64,000 bases of DNA from Natronosalvus amylolyticus (GCF_024298845.1 NZ_CP101156.1:2232001-2296000), one strand, 5' to 3'; shown: positions 9,801 through 18,623, counted from the stretch's first letter. Numbers and translations are program-made. The notes: generated by a model from the letters alone, not told the origin.

Positions 9801-11389
9801 CGACCGCAACGGTCGAATTCGCCGGTACACCCGGTCAGGACGAGACGTCCACGCCAGCACAGCGCGACGTCAGCGCTGGCTGGAACTTCGTCGCACCGTC
9901 GGTGTACGACGAACCCGAAGACGCCTTCGTGTCCACCGCAAGCGAAGACCGCGTCATCCAGATCCAGGATGAAGCGGGCTCGCAAATGGTGCCCGATGGT
10001 GGCTTCGACGGCGTGCAAACACTCTCGGGTCACGACAACTACGTCAACCCGTTCGCGGGCTACTTCGTGTTCGTCGACGACGACGCCACGATGGCCGGCG
10101 CAACGTACGACGGAATGACGCTCAACGAAGCCTACGACAACCTGAACATCGACGCAAGCGCGCTCGACGGTCAGGTCACGAGTGCCGTGACCGGCGAGCC
10201 AATCGAAGGTGCCCAGGTGTACGTTGCAGGAACGTCTCTGAGCGCGCAGACGGCTGACGACGGAAGCTACGTCATCCCTGCCTTGCTCGGCGGAGAGACC
10301 CAGAACGTCTACATCGACGCTGAGGGCTACGAAGGCACAGTCGTCGAAACCGGACCCGGGACGGCCAGTGTCGCGTTGCAAGACGAGGTGTACTTCAACG
10401 TGACCGACCTCGAGGTCGACCCGACCGAGTTTGCCGTCGGTGATACGTTCACCGCCAACTACACGATCGAGAACGAAGGTACCGAGTCGGCGTCCCAGAT
10501 TGTCACCTCGACGTTCGGACCGGCCGACGTACTGCCACGAGCGTCCGGTGACGCCTACGAACTCAACGCATCGGTAGTCGAACTCGAGCCTGGAGTGACT
10601 GAAACTATCGAAATTGAAGCCACGGTTGGCGACTTCGTCGCTGTCGGCGACCAGCAGGTGACGGTTTACACTGCTGATGACAGCGAGGCAGTCAACGTGA
10701 CTGTCGAGTACGGATCGGTCGACTTCATCCAGCAGGCTGCAGGCGATGACGAAGGAACGGCATACGTCGGTGCTGATGTCGAAGCGAACGTCGAGAGCGC
10801 CGTCGTCGTCACCTACGAGAGTGGCGAAGACCTCACGATTGCAGGACTCGACACGTTCGCTGCCGACGAACTCGACGGAACGACCCAGTTGATCGACGTC
10901 GAAGACGCCGGTGGCTTCCCCGGTGACCACACCGTTCACGTGATCCCGGTCGACGGGTTGAGCGAGTCGTACGCAGTCGGTGATACCGTTTCGGCTGAAA
11001 CCGCAGACGCGGTCTTCGATGCCGACACCGCGACCGTCCACGCCGCATCCGTCTCGATGGATGACCAGGAAGCGACCAACGGCAACCAGACCGTCGAGGT
11101 CAACACCTCCTCGGTCGAACCAGTGCCGGGCGATGGCTACTCCATCGCGATTCACAACGCCTCTGACCCGAGCGATATCCTCGGCTACAGTGACGTTCTC
11201 ACGGCAGATGGAGACAACGTGACGGTCACCCTCGAGGACCCACTCGAGGACGACACGGAGGTCTTCGCGATGCTCCACGTTGCTGCGAGCGAGAGCGATC
11301 CAGAGGGACCACCGATCACGCAGTACAACACAGACGGTGCAGCGGAAACGGTCATTTCGGAAGCCGTCACCGTCACGGTAACCGAATAA
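6866..11389 (+). CDS. Large secreted subtilisin-like serine protease (S8 family), multidomain
   Basis: 1507 aa. It has a signal peptide (about 1-28, hydrophobic core ending AMAAPG), an I9-like propeptide region (about 60-165) and an S8 catalytic domain (about 180-490). The triad is D216 (VIDTG), H254 (GHGTHVAG) and S429 (GTSMAAPH), with the oxyanion Asn in SSSGNSGPGS. A long beta-rich tail follows: two carboxypeptidase-regulatory-like folds (about 825-890, GTLSGTVTDTDGEPLGGVEV, and about 1105-1170), a CARDB-like stretch (about 1175-1280) and a DUF7282-like repeat (about 1285-1360). There is no PGF-CTERM and no C-terminal membrane helix, so it is likely released or held by a partner. The next gene on the same strand, 70 bases on, encodes a membrane-anchored surface protein. 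Substrate unknown. Confidence 0.95.
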   Translation: MSIRTGLGTALVLIMALLMATSPVAMAAPGLASTDGEVDDEFSVDEVLTQSTSEVTISSELEAEANSGETVDVFVRMDATESHTFAEVTGDATPASDSQAALEEEAEITQAQLELHAERLDGLTIKNEFWITNAVLVEVDTSQVNLDDLARIDGVTELHPNYEVDLIEPEAVSTSAGDVSTNQDANHTYGLEQINAPEAWEAFGTRGEGVKAAVIDTGVNPDHEAFDDYNTSNWAAFDFDGNERNVTPYDNNGHGTHVAGTVLGNDASGKHIGVAPDAELLAINVFPEEGGTTLAAIVAGMQKAVDEDADVANLSLGGSGYAGIYIDVIKNAKAAGTHIVSSSGNSGPGSEGTPGNVYNGTAVGATDIDRQVTGFSTGTEIDTAEEWGFIAPDDWPDHYVTPDVSAPGAAVNSSYVGGDDAYAELSGTSMAAPHVTGAVALLMAQDDDLTPTEAKNVLEETATKPAPNQISDATAGDAFSVSEDQFVNLHFDSVADVRYGTGIIDVYAAAAAVNDSSSTVSVQVVDEDGNPITDNSYPQALPDGSGALVTLGDADRQQYALDGTAAFEAVDGTYQLEVSDAFGYGPASTNVTVDDGDEYVEVTLESQIDVALVQGQPAEVPSGERFDIEVDVANLEALTVELHEQATANASNVSVMYEGEDILGTTEEFDRLNGTATLTVENDAAAGELIGFNHTFEGLNDSLEVTTGPTVVLESDSEPVPVQITATDFPAEDFYLNPIDGGEVTIENTGDFTETATLDHIIGGVQGTSGAFELGPGENVTIPLSYTAPWAVLGEPGDDIDQFVTITQDGQIVDFAVGTTTLTGAGTLSGTVTDTDGEPLGGVEVTATDGFDTFTTITDSQGQYSLDPAFPGQYDVTAGSGSYGDVTETVVMDDQLTPVEQDFELGSDPTFTFTLEADETYSLGVPADIEGGTVGDVFSSEAELVVWKYDAANNSWASTTSETEVSALDALVVTTNEDTTATVEFAGTPGQDETSTPAQRDVSAGWNFVAPSVYDEPEDAFVSTASEDRVIQIQDEAGSQMVPDGGFDGVQTLSGHDNYVNPFAGYFVFVDDDATMAGATYDGMTLNEAYDNLNIDASALDGQVTSAVTGEPIEGAQVYVAGTSLSAQTADDGSYVIPALLGGETQNVYIDAEGYEGTVVETGPGTASVALQDEVYFNVTDLEVDPTEFAVGDTFTANYTIENEGTESASQIVTSTFGPADVLPRASGDAYELNASVVELEPGVTETIEIEATVGDFVAVGDQQVTVYTADDSEAVNVTVEYGSVDFIQQAAGDDEGTAYVGADVEANVESAVVVTYESGEDLTIAGLDTFAADELDGTTQLIDVEDAGGFPGDHTVHVIPVDGLSESYAVGDTVSAETADAVFDADTATVHAASVSMDDQEATNGNQTVEVNTSSVEPVPGDGYSIAIHNASDPSDILGYSDVLTADGDNVTVTLEDPLEDDTEVFAMLHVAASESDPEGPPITQYNTDGAAETVISEAVTVTVTE

Positions 11390-11427
11390 TCACCGAGCCT
11401 ATACCCTTCCACTAACGTCTACAACCA

Positions 11428-11463
11428 ATGACACACAATACAACGGAGGACGCCACCAGATGA
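11428..11463 (+). CDS. 11-codon leader ORF overlapping the next start codon
   Basis: ATG at 11428 opens MTHNTTEDATR and stops with TGA at 11461-11463, sharing ATGA with the ATG (11460) of the following gene. A GGAGG at 11445-11449 lies inside it, 10 bases before the downstream ATG. The layout fits translational coupling or a regulatory leader peptide, but it may be coincidence. No protein evidence. Confidence 0.25.
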   Translation: MTHNTTEDATR

Positions 11464-13343
11464 GGGAGACACGCACTCGAGTGTGTGCCATCGCCCTCGC
11501 GGTGGTACTGGTGCTTTCGGTGATTTCTGTCGGTGCGGCAGCCCCGGCACTTGCTGATGACTCGCCACCTGAGGTGCCCGCAGCGTATTACGGCGAGGTC
11601 ACGCTCAACGGCGAACCGGCACCCGTCGGGACCGAGATCGTCGCCCTCGTCGATGGCGAAGAACGCGGCTCGGTTACGGTTACCGAACCCGGGCAGTTTG
11701 GTGGGCCGAGTATCGACGACGACAAACTCGAAGTGCCCGGCTCCAGTGACGATGCGGGCGAGTCGGTGACCTTCGAAGTCAACGGTCAGGAACTCGAGGC
11801 CGATCCGGCCGTCGAGTGGGAATCGGCGGACCTTCAGGAGGTCACGCTCACCGGTGACGACATCGGCTTCCCGTTCATCGCGGCAACGATCGACGAAGAC
11901 GAGTCGACACTCGAGGTCGAACCGAACGAAACCGCGACTGTCGTGGCCGAGATAGAAAACACCGGTGACGCGCCCGGCGAGAGCGCGGTCGAGTTCGAAC
12001 TCGACGGCAGCCTCGAGGAAGCCGTCGAACTCGAGCTTGCTGACGGCGAGACTGAAACCGTCAGTTTCGACGTGACACTCGCCGAAGAAGGCGAGTACGA
12101 GGCACTCGTCCGGACGGTCGACGACGAGGCGACCGCAACGGTTTCGGTTGCAACAGCAGACCCCGAACCGGTACCAGCGCCGCCGGCACCGCCAGCGCCG
12201 CCGGATGAGCCGGACGAACCGACAGACCCACCAGCAATCCCGGTCGAGCCCGATCCGAACGCCGACTATAGCGAAGAACGCAGAGCAGCGTTCGATCCTG
12301 AGGTCGGTGCCTCGACGGTCACATTTGGCGACGACTCCCCGGTCACGTCAATCACGTTCCAGAGCGAGGAGACGATCGACGTGCTGGTCCAGCGATATGA
12401 CGTCGCTGCTCCACCGAAAGGGGTCAGACAGGTGCCTGGTGATGGACTCACCCTCCAGCGAATCAGCGTCTCAGAAGGATTCGAGAAAACCGCCGGAACG
12501 ATCCGTCTCACGATCTCGGGCGACGAATTCGACGATGACGTCGATACCGATGCGCTGACTGCGTACCGGTTCGACGACGTTGACGGTGTGTGGGACCCAC
12601 TCGAGAGCGATGTCGTCGAAGTCGGCGATGACCGAATCGTTCTCGACGTCGAAACGCCGCGGTTCTCGTATTTCGCGGTTGCAGAAACTGCCCAGCCGAC
12701 GGCAGTGATCGATGTCCACCCGGACACAACGTTCGAGGAAGGTGAAACGGTCACCCTCTCGGCGGAAAACGCAGAACCGGGAAGCGGTGAGATAGAATCG
12801 TACGAGTGGATACTCGACGGCACGGACGTCGGCGATACGGAGACTGTAGAAGTCGGCAGTGACCTCGAGCCGGGTACCTACGAGGTCGAACTCACGGTCA
12901 CGAACGACGCTGGCAACAGCGACACCGCGACTGAAACGCTGACCGTCGAAGAAGATGAGCCACCCGTCGACGATCCACCGGAAGATGAAGCCTACGAGAC
13001 CGAGATCGTCGTGACCGACAGTGACGGCGAGCCGATCGCCGGTGCTACCGTCGAGATCGACGGCGAGACGTACACCACCGACGAGGACGGTGTCGTCACC
13101 GTCGAACTCGCAGACGGCGAGTACACGGCGACGATCACCGCAGATGGGTTCGAGGACATGACCCAGGACATCACCGTCGATGGTGAAGACGTGGCGGTCG
13201 CGACTGAACTCGCCAGCGTCGAGGAAGATGATGGCACCTCGTGGCTCACCTGGCTCGTCGTCTTGCTGGTCATCGTGGCGCTCATCGCTGGCGCGTACTA
13301 CGTCTACACCGATCGCAGCGACGAGTCGTCCAGAAATCAGTAA
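11460..13343 (+). CDS. Membrane-anchored PGF-pre-PGF / PKD domain surface protein
   Basis: 627 aa. Signal peptide about 1-31. A beta-sandwich domain starting YYGEVTLNGEPAPVGTEI (about 40-130) is followed by a CARDB-like domain (about 140-225) and a Pro-rich hinge (about 230-265). The PGF-pre-PGF domain (about 280-410) contains AFDPEVGASTVTFGDDSPV and ends FSYFAVAE. Then come a PKD domain (about 416-500), a carboxypeptidase-regulatory-like domain (about 515-590) and one C-terminal membrane helix (about 597-618, WLTWLVVLLVIVALIAG) with a short charged tail. PGF-pre-PGF domains usually precede a PGF-CTERM; here a conventional helix replaces it. A clear GGAGG ribosome site lies 10 bases upstream. 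Co-directional with the protease gene, so it may display or retain that enzyme. Confidence 0.9.
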   Translation: MRETRTRVCAIALAVVLVLSVISVGAAAPALADDSPPEVPAAYYGEVTLNGEPAPVGTEIVALVDGEERGSVTVTEPGQFGGPSIDDDKLEVPGSSDDAGESVTFEVNGQELEADPAVEWESADLQEVTLTGDDIGFPFIAATIDEDESTLEVEPNETATVVAEIENTGDAPGESAVEFELDGSLEEAVELELADGETETVSFDVTLAEEGEYEALVRTVDDEATATVSVATADPEPVPAPPAPPAPPDEPDEPTDPPAIPVEPDPNADYSEERRAAFDPEVGASTVTFGDDSPVTSITFQSEETIDVLVQRYDVAAPPKGVRQVPGDGLTLQRISVSEGFEKTAGTIRLTISGDEFDDDVDTDALTAYRFDDVDGVWDPLESDVVEVGDDRIVLDVETPRFSYFAVAETAQPTAVIDVHPDTTFEEGETVTLSAENAEPGSGEIESYEWILDGTDVGDTETVEVGSDLEPGTYEVELTVTNDAGNSDTATETLTVEEDEPPVDDPPEDEAYETEIVVTDSDGEPIAGATVEIDGETYTTDEDGVVTVELADGEYTATITADGFEDMTQDITVDGEDVAVATELASVEEDDGTSWLTWLVVLLVIVALIAGAYYVYTDRSDESSRNQ

Positions 13344-13349
13344 CGCCTC

Positions 13350-13362
13350 AGTCCTTTTTATC
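13350..13362 (+). terminator. T-rich terminator after the surface protein gene
   Basis: CAGTCCTTTTTATC follows the stop codon by about 8 bases. The T-run is 13355-13359, a typical archaeal T-rich stop signal. Confidence 0.4.
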
Positions 13363-13498
13363 GGGTCATGGACGTATCGTTCCACCACAGCTTCGAGTGA
13401 TCGGTACAGTCGCCATAAATGAAATATTACCGACCATTTTTTAAAGGAAGAACTGGTGGAGCCGACCCCCTATACCCGGCGAGTTCAGCGGGTAAAAC

Positions 13499-13708
13499 GT
13501 GATTACTCGTAGCGAACCGACGGCGCGAAACGATACTGATGGCGAATCGGAATCGGAGGTCACGACCGAGTCTCGTATGGGACGGCGTTCGGCACTCACA
13601 CTGCTGGGTATCGCCGCGATTCCACTGGCTGCACAATCGGCGACGGCCTCGAGCGGGTCGGGGTACGGTGCTGACCCCTACGGAGCGGACGCCTACGGTT
13701 CGCAGTGA
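13499..13708 (+). CDS. Tiny Tat-exported peptide with YGxxx repeats, 69 aa
   Basis: GTG start at 13499; a later in-frame ATG begins MGRRSALTLLGIAAIPLAAQSATASS, which is a good Tat signal peptide (RR then a moderately hydrophobic core). After cleavage only about 19 residues remain, holding YGADPYGADAYG, two period-5 YGxxx units and a final YG. A TATA-like TTTTTTAAAG at 13438-13447 lies upstream. The 3' end overlaps the convergent gene by 16 bases. It is either a secreted short peptide or the stump of a longer YG-motif protein; the function is unknown. Two neighbouring Tat proteins carry the same motif. Confidence 0.6.
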   Translation: MITRSEPTARNDTDGESESEVTTESRMGRRSALTLLGIAAIPLAAQSATASSGSGYGADPYGADAYGSQ

Positions 13709-14520
13709 TCGTTCGAGTCGTCACTCTCATCGCCCGTGTCTGCGTTCTGGCGAAGACGCTCGAGTGCGAGCGCCGTTCCCGTAACGCCGACGGCCGTGAC
13801 TCCAGCCCCGAACCCGGGTGAGCCGTCGGCTGAGACGTTCGTTGCAGTGTTGTCATCGGTGTCGTTCGACTGATTGTCTGTAGCATCCGCGTTCGATGAG
13901 TCGTCCGATTCCGGTGTGGAGCCATCGTCGGAGTTCGTACTCGAGTCGTTTCCACCGTGCTCACTCGAGTCGTTGCCACTGTGCTCACTCGAGTCGTCCC
14001 CACTGGATTCACTCGAGTCGTCATCCACGATATCGTCTGCGTTCTCGTTACCGTCGGCAACCGATTCATCGGAACCTGAGTCACCATCATCATCGACTGG
14101 GGATGCATCTGCACTGTCGTCTGTGACCTTCTCCGAGTCGGTGTCTTCATCCGATCGGTCTGCACCAGCCGAGTCGTCATCCTCGAGGGCATCGCTATCA
14201 TCGTCTCGAGGTGGATAGACGCCGGTCCCACCGCTGTCGCCACTGTTGCTGTCATCACTCTCACTCGAGTCCTCGTCACCGTTCTCACTCGAGTCCTCGT
14301 CGGATGCATCGCCGTCGGATCCGGTACCCCCGGTATCATCGTGCTCGTCAGTATCCCCCTCTGGCAGGGTACCGTATGCACTCATCCCGTATCCACCCGC
14401 TCCATACGTTCCTTCGACAGTGCCATCGGTTGCACCGACACCGGCCGAGTGATACGCCACACCGTACGTCGCAGGGAGACCGACACCGACTGCCAACAGA
14501 TCTCGTCGAGTAAACCGCAT
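13693..14520 (-). CDS. Tat-exported Ser/Asp-rich protein with PGF-CTERM-like tail
   Basis: 275 aa. N terminus MRFTRRDLLAVGVGLPATYG is a Tat signal. It is followed within 20 residues by YGAGGYGMSAYG (period-5 YGxxx). Residues about 60-225 are low-complexity Ser/Asp/Glu/Asn with repeated DDSSE/NDSSEH units, a natural site for heavy O- or N-glycosylation. About 228-255 reads SPGFGAGVTAVGVTGTALAL followed by ERLR, a PGF-CTERM-like sorting tail that archaeosortase A would cleave while adding a lipid anchor. A short acidic extension follows the basic cluster, which is unusual for CTERM proteins. A TATA-like GTTTATACGTAC lies on this strand near 14585. Likely a cell-surface stalk or cover protein. 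Confidence 0.75.
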   Translation of the reverse strand: MRFTRRDLLAVGVGLPATYGVAYHSAGVGATDGTVEGTYGAGGYGMSAYGTLPEGDTDEHDDTGGTGSDGDASDEDSSENGDEDSSESDDSNSGDSGGTGVYPPRDDDSDALEDDDSAGADRSDEDTDSEKVTDDSADASPVDDDGDSGSDESVADGNENADDIVDDDSSESSGDDSSEHSGNDSSEHGGNDSSTNSDDGSTPESDDSSNADATDNQSNDTDDNTATNVSADGSPGFGAGVTAVGVTGTALALERLRQNADTGDESDDSNDHCEP

Positions 14521-14739
14521 ACAGTAGCGACACCTGTCGTCGACCTTACCGTCGTGGGTGAATATGTGTTCGTTTGAAAAGTACGTATAAACATACTATC
14601 ATGAAGATGTGATAGACAAGAGAGAAGGAGGGTAAGAATTTCCTGAGAGTATGATTGTAAAGAATATATCAAATGTGTGAAGGTCGGTTCACTCGAGCGA
14701 TCCGTCTCCGGAAGAGTGGCTCAAAACCCGTCACACGGA

Positions 14740-16926
14740 TCAAGATCGTGACTCGGTGTCCTTCCCATCGGTGCCGTTCGTCTTCGAGGAGAGGCGATTG
14801 CACAATCGGGCGGCCAGCACGAACAGCGATTCAGCGCGGTCTCGTTCGATCGGTTCGGTGTCGAACGTCGATCGCTCGTAGCCCACAGTGAGGTCGTACA
14901 ACAACGATACGTCGTCCGCATCGAAAGCAGACTCACTGGAGACCTGCTCGAAAAACTCCCAGTGAGTCCGGTCCCGCGCCTCGAGTGTCGGGTCGATGGT
15001 TCGTCGAACGGCCCCGTAACTGAATTGCATCGCGTCATCCGTCCGGCCGTCAGCGAGTGCGTCTCTCGCCTGTGAGAGCATGGTCGAGACGAGCCGCGAC
15101 TCAGTCGGTGGCCGCTGGCGTTGCGTACTGGTCGGGGAAAACTCCTCGAGAGAGCGATTCGAGCCCGAACGGCGCTCACGATACCACCATCCGCCCGCGA
15201 TAACCGCCGCGAGACCGAGCCCGCCCCAGACCCAAACCGGAACACTGACCGACGAATCACTCGAGGTGGCTGCCGTACCGACGGTCGTTTCGGCACTCGA
15301 GGAGGCGAGATTCGAGCCGGGGTCGTCGTAGGTCACCGACAGCGTTCGTTGGCCGTCGGTTGTCGGCACGCTCTCGAGGGTTTCGTCGAAGTGGCCGTCA
15401 GCGTCGGTTTCGATGATGCCGGCGCTCGTCCCATCGAGTGTCACAGTGACTGTTTCGTTCTCGAGAGCCGCTCCGTCCGCCGTCTCGAGTGTACCAGTAA
15501 CGTGGATGGCGTCGTCATCCTCGGCTGTCGCGTCCATGGAAATCGTCGTGTCGGTCTCGCGGATGGTTATCTCAGTTGTGTCACCCACAGGAGCCAGGGC
15601 TCGCTCTTCGAAGGCGAGCGTCACCTCGAGGTCGTGGTCACCGGCCGGTACCGCCCGTGGGAGGAGAAACTCGCCCTCGAACGAGCCGTTTTCGGCCTGA
15701 ATCGTCCCCAGCTGTTGGCCAGCGATAGAGACTGCTACCGGGACGGTGTCGACCGGAACCGACTCGGCGGAGATCGTTCCCTCGAGTGTTACCGTCTCGT
15801 CGTAGGCGCCAAATTCCGTCGTCGTCAGCTCCGAAATCGTGGGCTCGATCTGTTCGACCGAAACGTCGATTGCGGCTTCACTCTCGAGGTAGACGGAGCC
15901 GTTTGTGGGGACGGCCTCGATCGTCAGCGCAGTCGTTTCGAGGGGAAGTGCCGTCGGCCGGTACTCGAAGTCGAACGTACCGTCGCTATCGGTTTCGGTA
16001 CGGACCGTCTGGTTACCGACCTCGATACGGAGCGGTTCGTTGGCGACTGGCGAACCGTTCACCGTCCGAAGTTCACCCGTGGCGTTGAGCGGGTCGAGAA
16101 AGGAAATCGTTTCATCCGCACTCGAGAGTTCGAGCGTGGTTTCGACGAACTGTTCGCTCTGAATCTCGGTTCGGTCCGCCTGCACATCTTGAGTAACGGT
16201 GGCGAGACCGTCTCGAGACTCACTGAGGTTTCCGTCGGTTTCCTCCTCGAGGTCAGCGTGCTGGTCGTCGAGATCCTCGGCCAGCGATTCGATTTCGTCG
16301 CCGAGTTCGAGCAGACGACGGGCGTGTTGGCGCGCCTCACGGTCGTTACCGGCAGCCTGTGCTTCCTCGTATGCCTCCTTTACCGCGTCGTACTCCTCGA
16401 GCGTGTCGATCAGTTCGGTCTGTTCGTCCTGTGCGGTTTCGAAACCGTTGGGCTCGTCGTCCTCCTCGTCGGCAACCTCCACGTACTGGCCAGCGAGATC
16501 GCGGTACTCGTCGTCGAGATACGAACGAGCGAGATCGTACTGGCCATCGCTCAACGCGACCGTACTGCCAGCCAGCCGATCAGCCAACTGGTCGCCGAGC
16601 CACTGTCGAAGCCCATCCTGGTCACCACTACCCTCGTACTCATCCGGGTTTTGATGGCGAGGGGTCTCGTTTTCGGCATCGTCATCGGTGTCCGCTTGGA
16701 CCGACTGCTGACCCACGAGGGTCGTCGATACGAACAACTGGTTCGTGCTCGAGGGCACGTTCGCCGTCGTTTCAGGGAGTACGCTGGCGCTCGGTTCACT
16801 CGACGCACTCGAGACAGTGCTCACCTCACCGGTCGTTGCGGTGGCGAAACCACCACCGGCGACGGTAGCGAGGGCTACGCCTACCCCGAGCACACACACG
16901 AGAGTCGCTCCTCGAGCGGTAACCAC
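14740..16926 (-). CDS. Surface protein with cytoplasmic DUF4129-like tail (module A)
   Basis: About 728 aa from the GTG at 16926 (MVTARGATLVCVLGVGVAL, a clean signal peptide). A TTG at 16953 would add nine basic residues. After an acidic linker comes ETPRHQNPDEY, then an all-helical, coiled-coil-prone region (about 95-240) and several Ig/beta-sandwich repeats (about 260-545, GELRTVNGSPVANEP-like). One membrane helix (about 560-580, VPVWVWGGLGLAAVIAGGWW) leads to a cytoplasmic tail (about 610-700) with the DUF4129-like pattern ARDALADGRTDDAMQFSYGA...THWEFFEQ. It is a clear paralog of the protein at 54283-56397. Divergent from the DUF58 gene. In such modules the DUF4129 protein is thought to sense or transmit across the membrane, but the role is unproven. 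Confidence 0.85.
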   Translation of the reverse strand: MVTARGATLVCVLGVGVALATVAGGGFATATTGEVSTVSSASSEPSASVLPETTANVPSSTNQLFVSTTLVGQQSVQADTDDDAENETPRHQNPDEYEGSGDQDGLRQWLGDQLADRLAGSTVALSDGQYDLARSYLDDEYRDLAGQYVEVADEEDDEPNGFETAQDEQTELIDTLEEYDAVKEAYEEAQAAGNDREARQHARRLLELGDEIESLAEDLDDQHADLEEETDGNLSESRDGLATVTQDVQADRTEIQSEQFVETTLELSSADETISFLDPLNATGELRTVNGSPVANEPLRIEVGNQTVRTETDSDGTFDFEYRPTALPLETTALTIEAVPTNGSVYLESEAAIDVSVEQIEPTISELTTTEFGAYDETVTLEGTISAESVPVDTVPVAVSIAGQQLGTIQAENGSFEGEFLLPRAVPAGDHDLEVTLAFEERALAPVGDTTEITIRETDTTISMDATAEDDDAIHVTGTLETADGAALENETVTVTLDGTSAGIIETDADGHFDETLESVPTTDGQRTLSVTYDDPGSNLASSSAETTVGTAATSSDSSVSVPVWVWGGLGLAAVIAGGWWYRERRSGSNRSLEEFSPTSTQRQRPPTESRLVSTMLSQARDALADGRTDDAMQFSYGAVRRTIDPTLEARDRTHWEFFEQVSSESAFDADDVSLLYDLTVGYERSTFDTEPIERDRAESLFVLAARLCNRLSSKTNGTDGKDTESRS

Positions 16927-17126
16927 CCGGGGGGATTCTCGACGGCGACACAAAAGCTAGCCACTCGGGTCGACGTGACAATCCCTCGTTGTGAGTGTCC
17001 AGACTGTGAAAATGTGGAGTGGGAATCAGCCACTCGAGGATAACACGTGGTTGAACTGTACGACTCGGCGTAATCGGTCGTTTCCGCCCCGCACATTCAA
17101 ACGGGCGAGCGGTGTAGGGGCCGAAA

Positions 17127-18623
17127 ATGCATCTGACGGGCCGGTCGTGGACGATCGTTTCGCTCGTCGCAGTGCTCGCGGTTTTGGCGGGCGTCTTCGC
17201 ACAGCCCGTGTTGCTGGCCGGGGGCGCGCTAGTCGGAGCCTGGTGGCTGGGAATGCAGTACCGATTCACCAGGGAGGTCACACACCTTACCGGGTCGCTC
17301 ACCGTTTCCCAGTGGCCCGAGCGCTCGGGCATCCGGGTTGGTGAACAGACGCCAGTGACGCTGACTGTTCGTCTGGAAGAACCCGTCTCACTGTCGGTGA
17401 GCGTCGATGCAGGGATACCAACCGCGGCGACGGGAGCCCAGATATCGGTGGCTCTCGCGTCGGGCGAACGGGAGAGCGAGCGAACCGAATCGGTCACCTG
17501 GCCGGTCGCTGGCCGCCACGGGTTCGATTCCGCGACGGTGACAGTGTCGGATGACTTTTTCCTCGAGCGATTTCCGTTCGGACAGTGCCCCACAGTTACC
17601 GTCGAACCGGTGGGTCCGCGTCGGGTACACGTTGGCGAAGGTGGTGATCGATTCGCCATCGCCTCCGGCGACCACCGATCAGGCGGGCTCGGTTCCGGGT
17701 ACGAACCGGCCGAACTGCGCGAGTACCAGCCTACCGATTCGGCCGCCAGAATCGACTGGAAAGCCACGGCCCGACTGGCGACCCCGCACGTTCGTGCGTT
17801 CGAAGCTGAGACACACCGACGCACCCTGCTCGTCGTAGACCACAGAACACCACTCACAAGGGGGCCGTCCGGCGAGACGAAACTCGACTACCTCCGCGAG
17901 GTTGCGCTGTCGCTGGCCTCGAGTGCCAGTACACATAGTGACCCGGTCGGGTTGCTCACGATCGGTGACGACGGCATCACCGAGCGACTCGAGATATCGA
18001 CCGGACCGGAGCAGTACACACTCGTTCGCCGCTCGTTACTCGAACTCGAGGCGACGAACGACCACGCAGGCATCGATACCCCACAGGCCAGTACGTCGGG
18101 CGCCTCGGCGTGGCACGATCAGCAGGTCACCCCACGGACCGTCAGACGAGCACGTGATCACCTCGAGACGGACGTGAGAAGATCCGCTGGCACGATCGAT
18201 GGGGTAGGTGACGGTGACCGGTTCGCCGATCGCCTGTTACCGTTCTATCGCGTTCGAGCATCCGCACAGCCACGAATCGAATCAAACCCCCTCTTTCGCG
18301 CCCTCCGAGCCGAACTCTCGAGAGAGCCGGGAACCACCTGGACGGTCGTGTTAACCGACGACTCGAACCTCGCCGAACTGCACGAAGCCGTCACGCTAGC
18401 CCGGTCGAACGGGAACGATGTCCTGCTCCTCCTCACACCCTCGCCACTGTTCGAATCGGACGGACTCACCGGAATCGAACGTACTTACGACCGCTACCGG
18501 ACGTTCGAATCACACCGGCGAGACCTCGCCAGTATGGACCGAGTCTCCGCACTCGAGGTCGGCCCCAGTGATCGACTCTCGAGTATCCTCGCGGCGGGGA
18601 CGCGTCGGGAGGTCGCTCGATGA
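17127..18623 (+). CDS. DUF58 protein (module A)
   Basis: 498 aa. Two N-terminal membrane helices (about 8-45), a beta-rich extracellular-like domain (about 55-185), then the DUF58 signature REYQPTDSAARIDWKATAR from R198 and a vWA-like fold behind it (TLLVVDHRTPL, VVLTDDSNL). DUF58 proteins are partners of MoxR AAA+ ATPases, and MoxR-DUF58 pairs act as metal-dependent chaperone-like systems for surface or membrane complexes. The ATG at 17127 follows a 200-base divergent gap. Its stop overlaps the next start as ATGA. It is paralogous to 56493-57920. Confidence 0.9.
   Translation: MHLTGRSWTIVSLVAVLAVLAGVFAQPVLLAGGALVGAWWLGMQYRFTREVTHLTGSLTVSQWPERSGIRVGEQTPVTLTVRLEEPVSLSVSVDAGIPTAATGAQISVALASGERESERTESVTWPVAGRHGFDSATVTVSDDFFLERFPFGQCPTVTVEPVGPRRVHVGEGGDRFAIASGDHRSGGLGSGYEPAELREYQPTDSAARIDWKATARLATPHVRAFEAETHRRTLLVVDHRTPLTRGPSGETKLDYLREVALSLASSASTHSDPVGLLTIGDDGITERLEISTGPEQYTLVRRSLLELEATNDHAGIDTPQASTSGASAWHDQQVTPRTVRRARDHLETDVRRSAGTIDGVGDGDRFADRLLPFYRVRASAQPRIESNPLFRALRAELSREPGTTWTVVLTDDSNLAELHEAVTLARSNGNDVLLLLTPSPLFESDGLTGIERTYDRYRTFESHRRDLASMDRVSALEVGPSDRLSSILAAGTRREVAR

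Noticed and set aside
9503-11278. Long open frame of 591 codons opposite the S8 protease
   Set aside because: Mirror of the GC-rich codon pattern of the true gene; no motifs or start context, and the sense strand has clear family motifs.
15121-17043. Open frame of 640 codons opposite the DUF4129-like protein of module A
   Set aside because: Shadow of an acidic gene in a GC-rich genome; a similar shadow lies opposite the module B copy (55711-56454).
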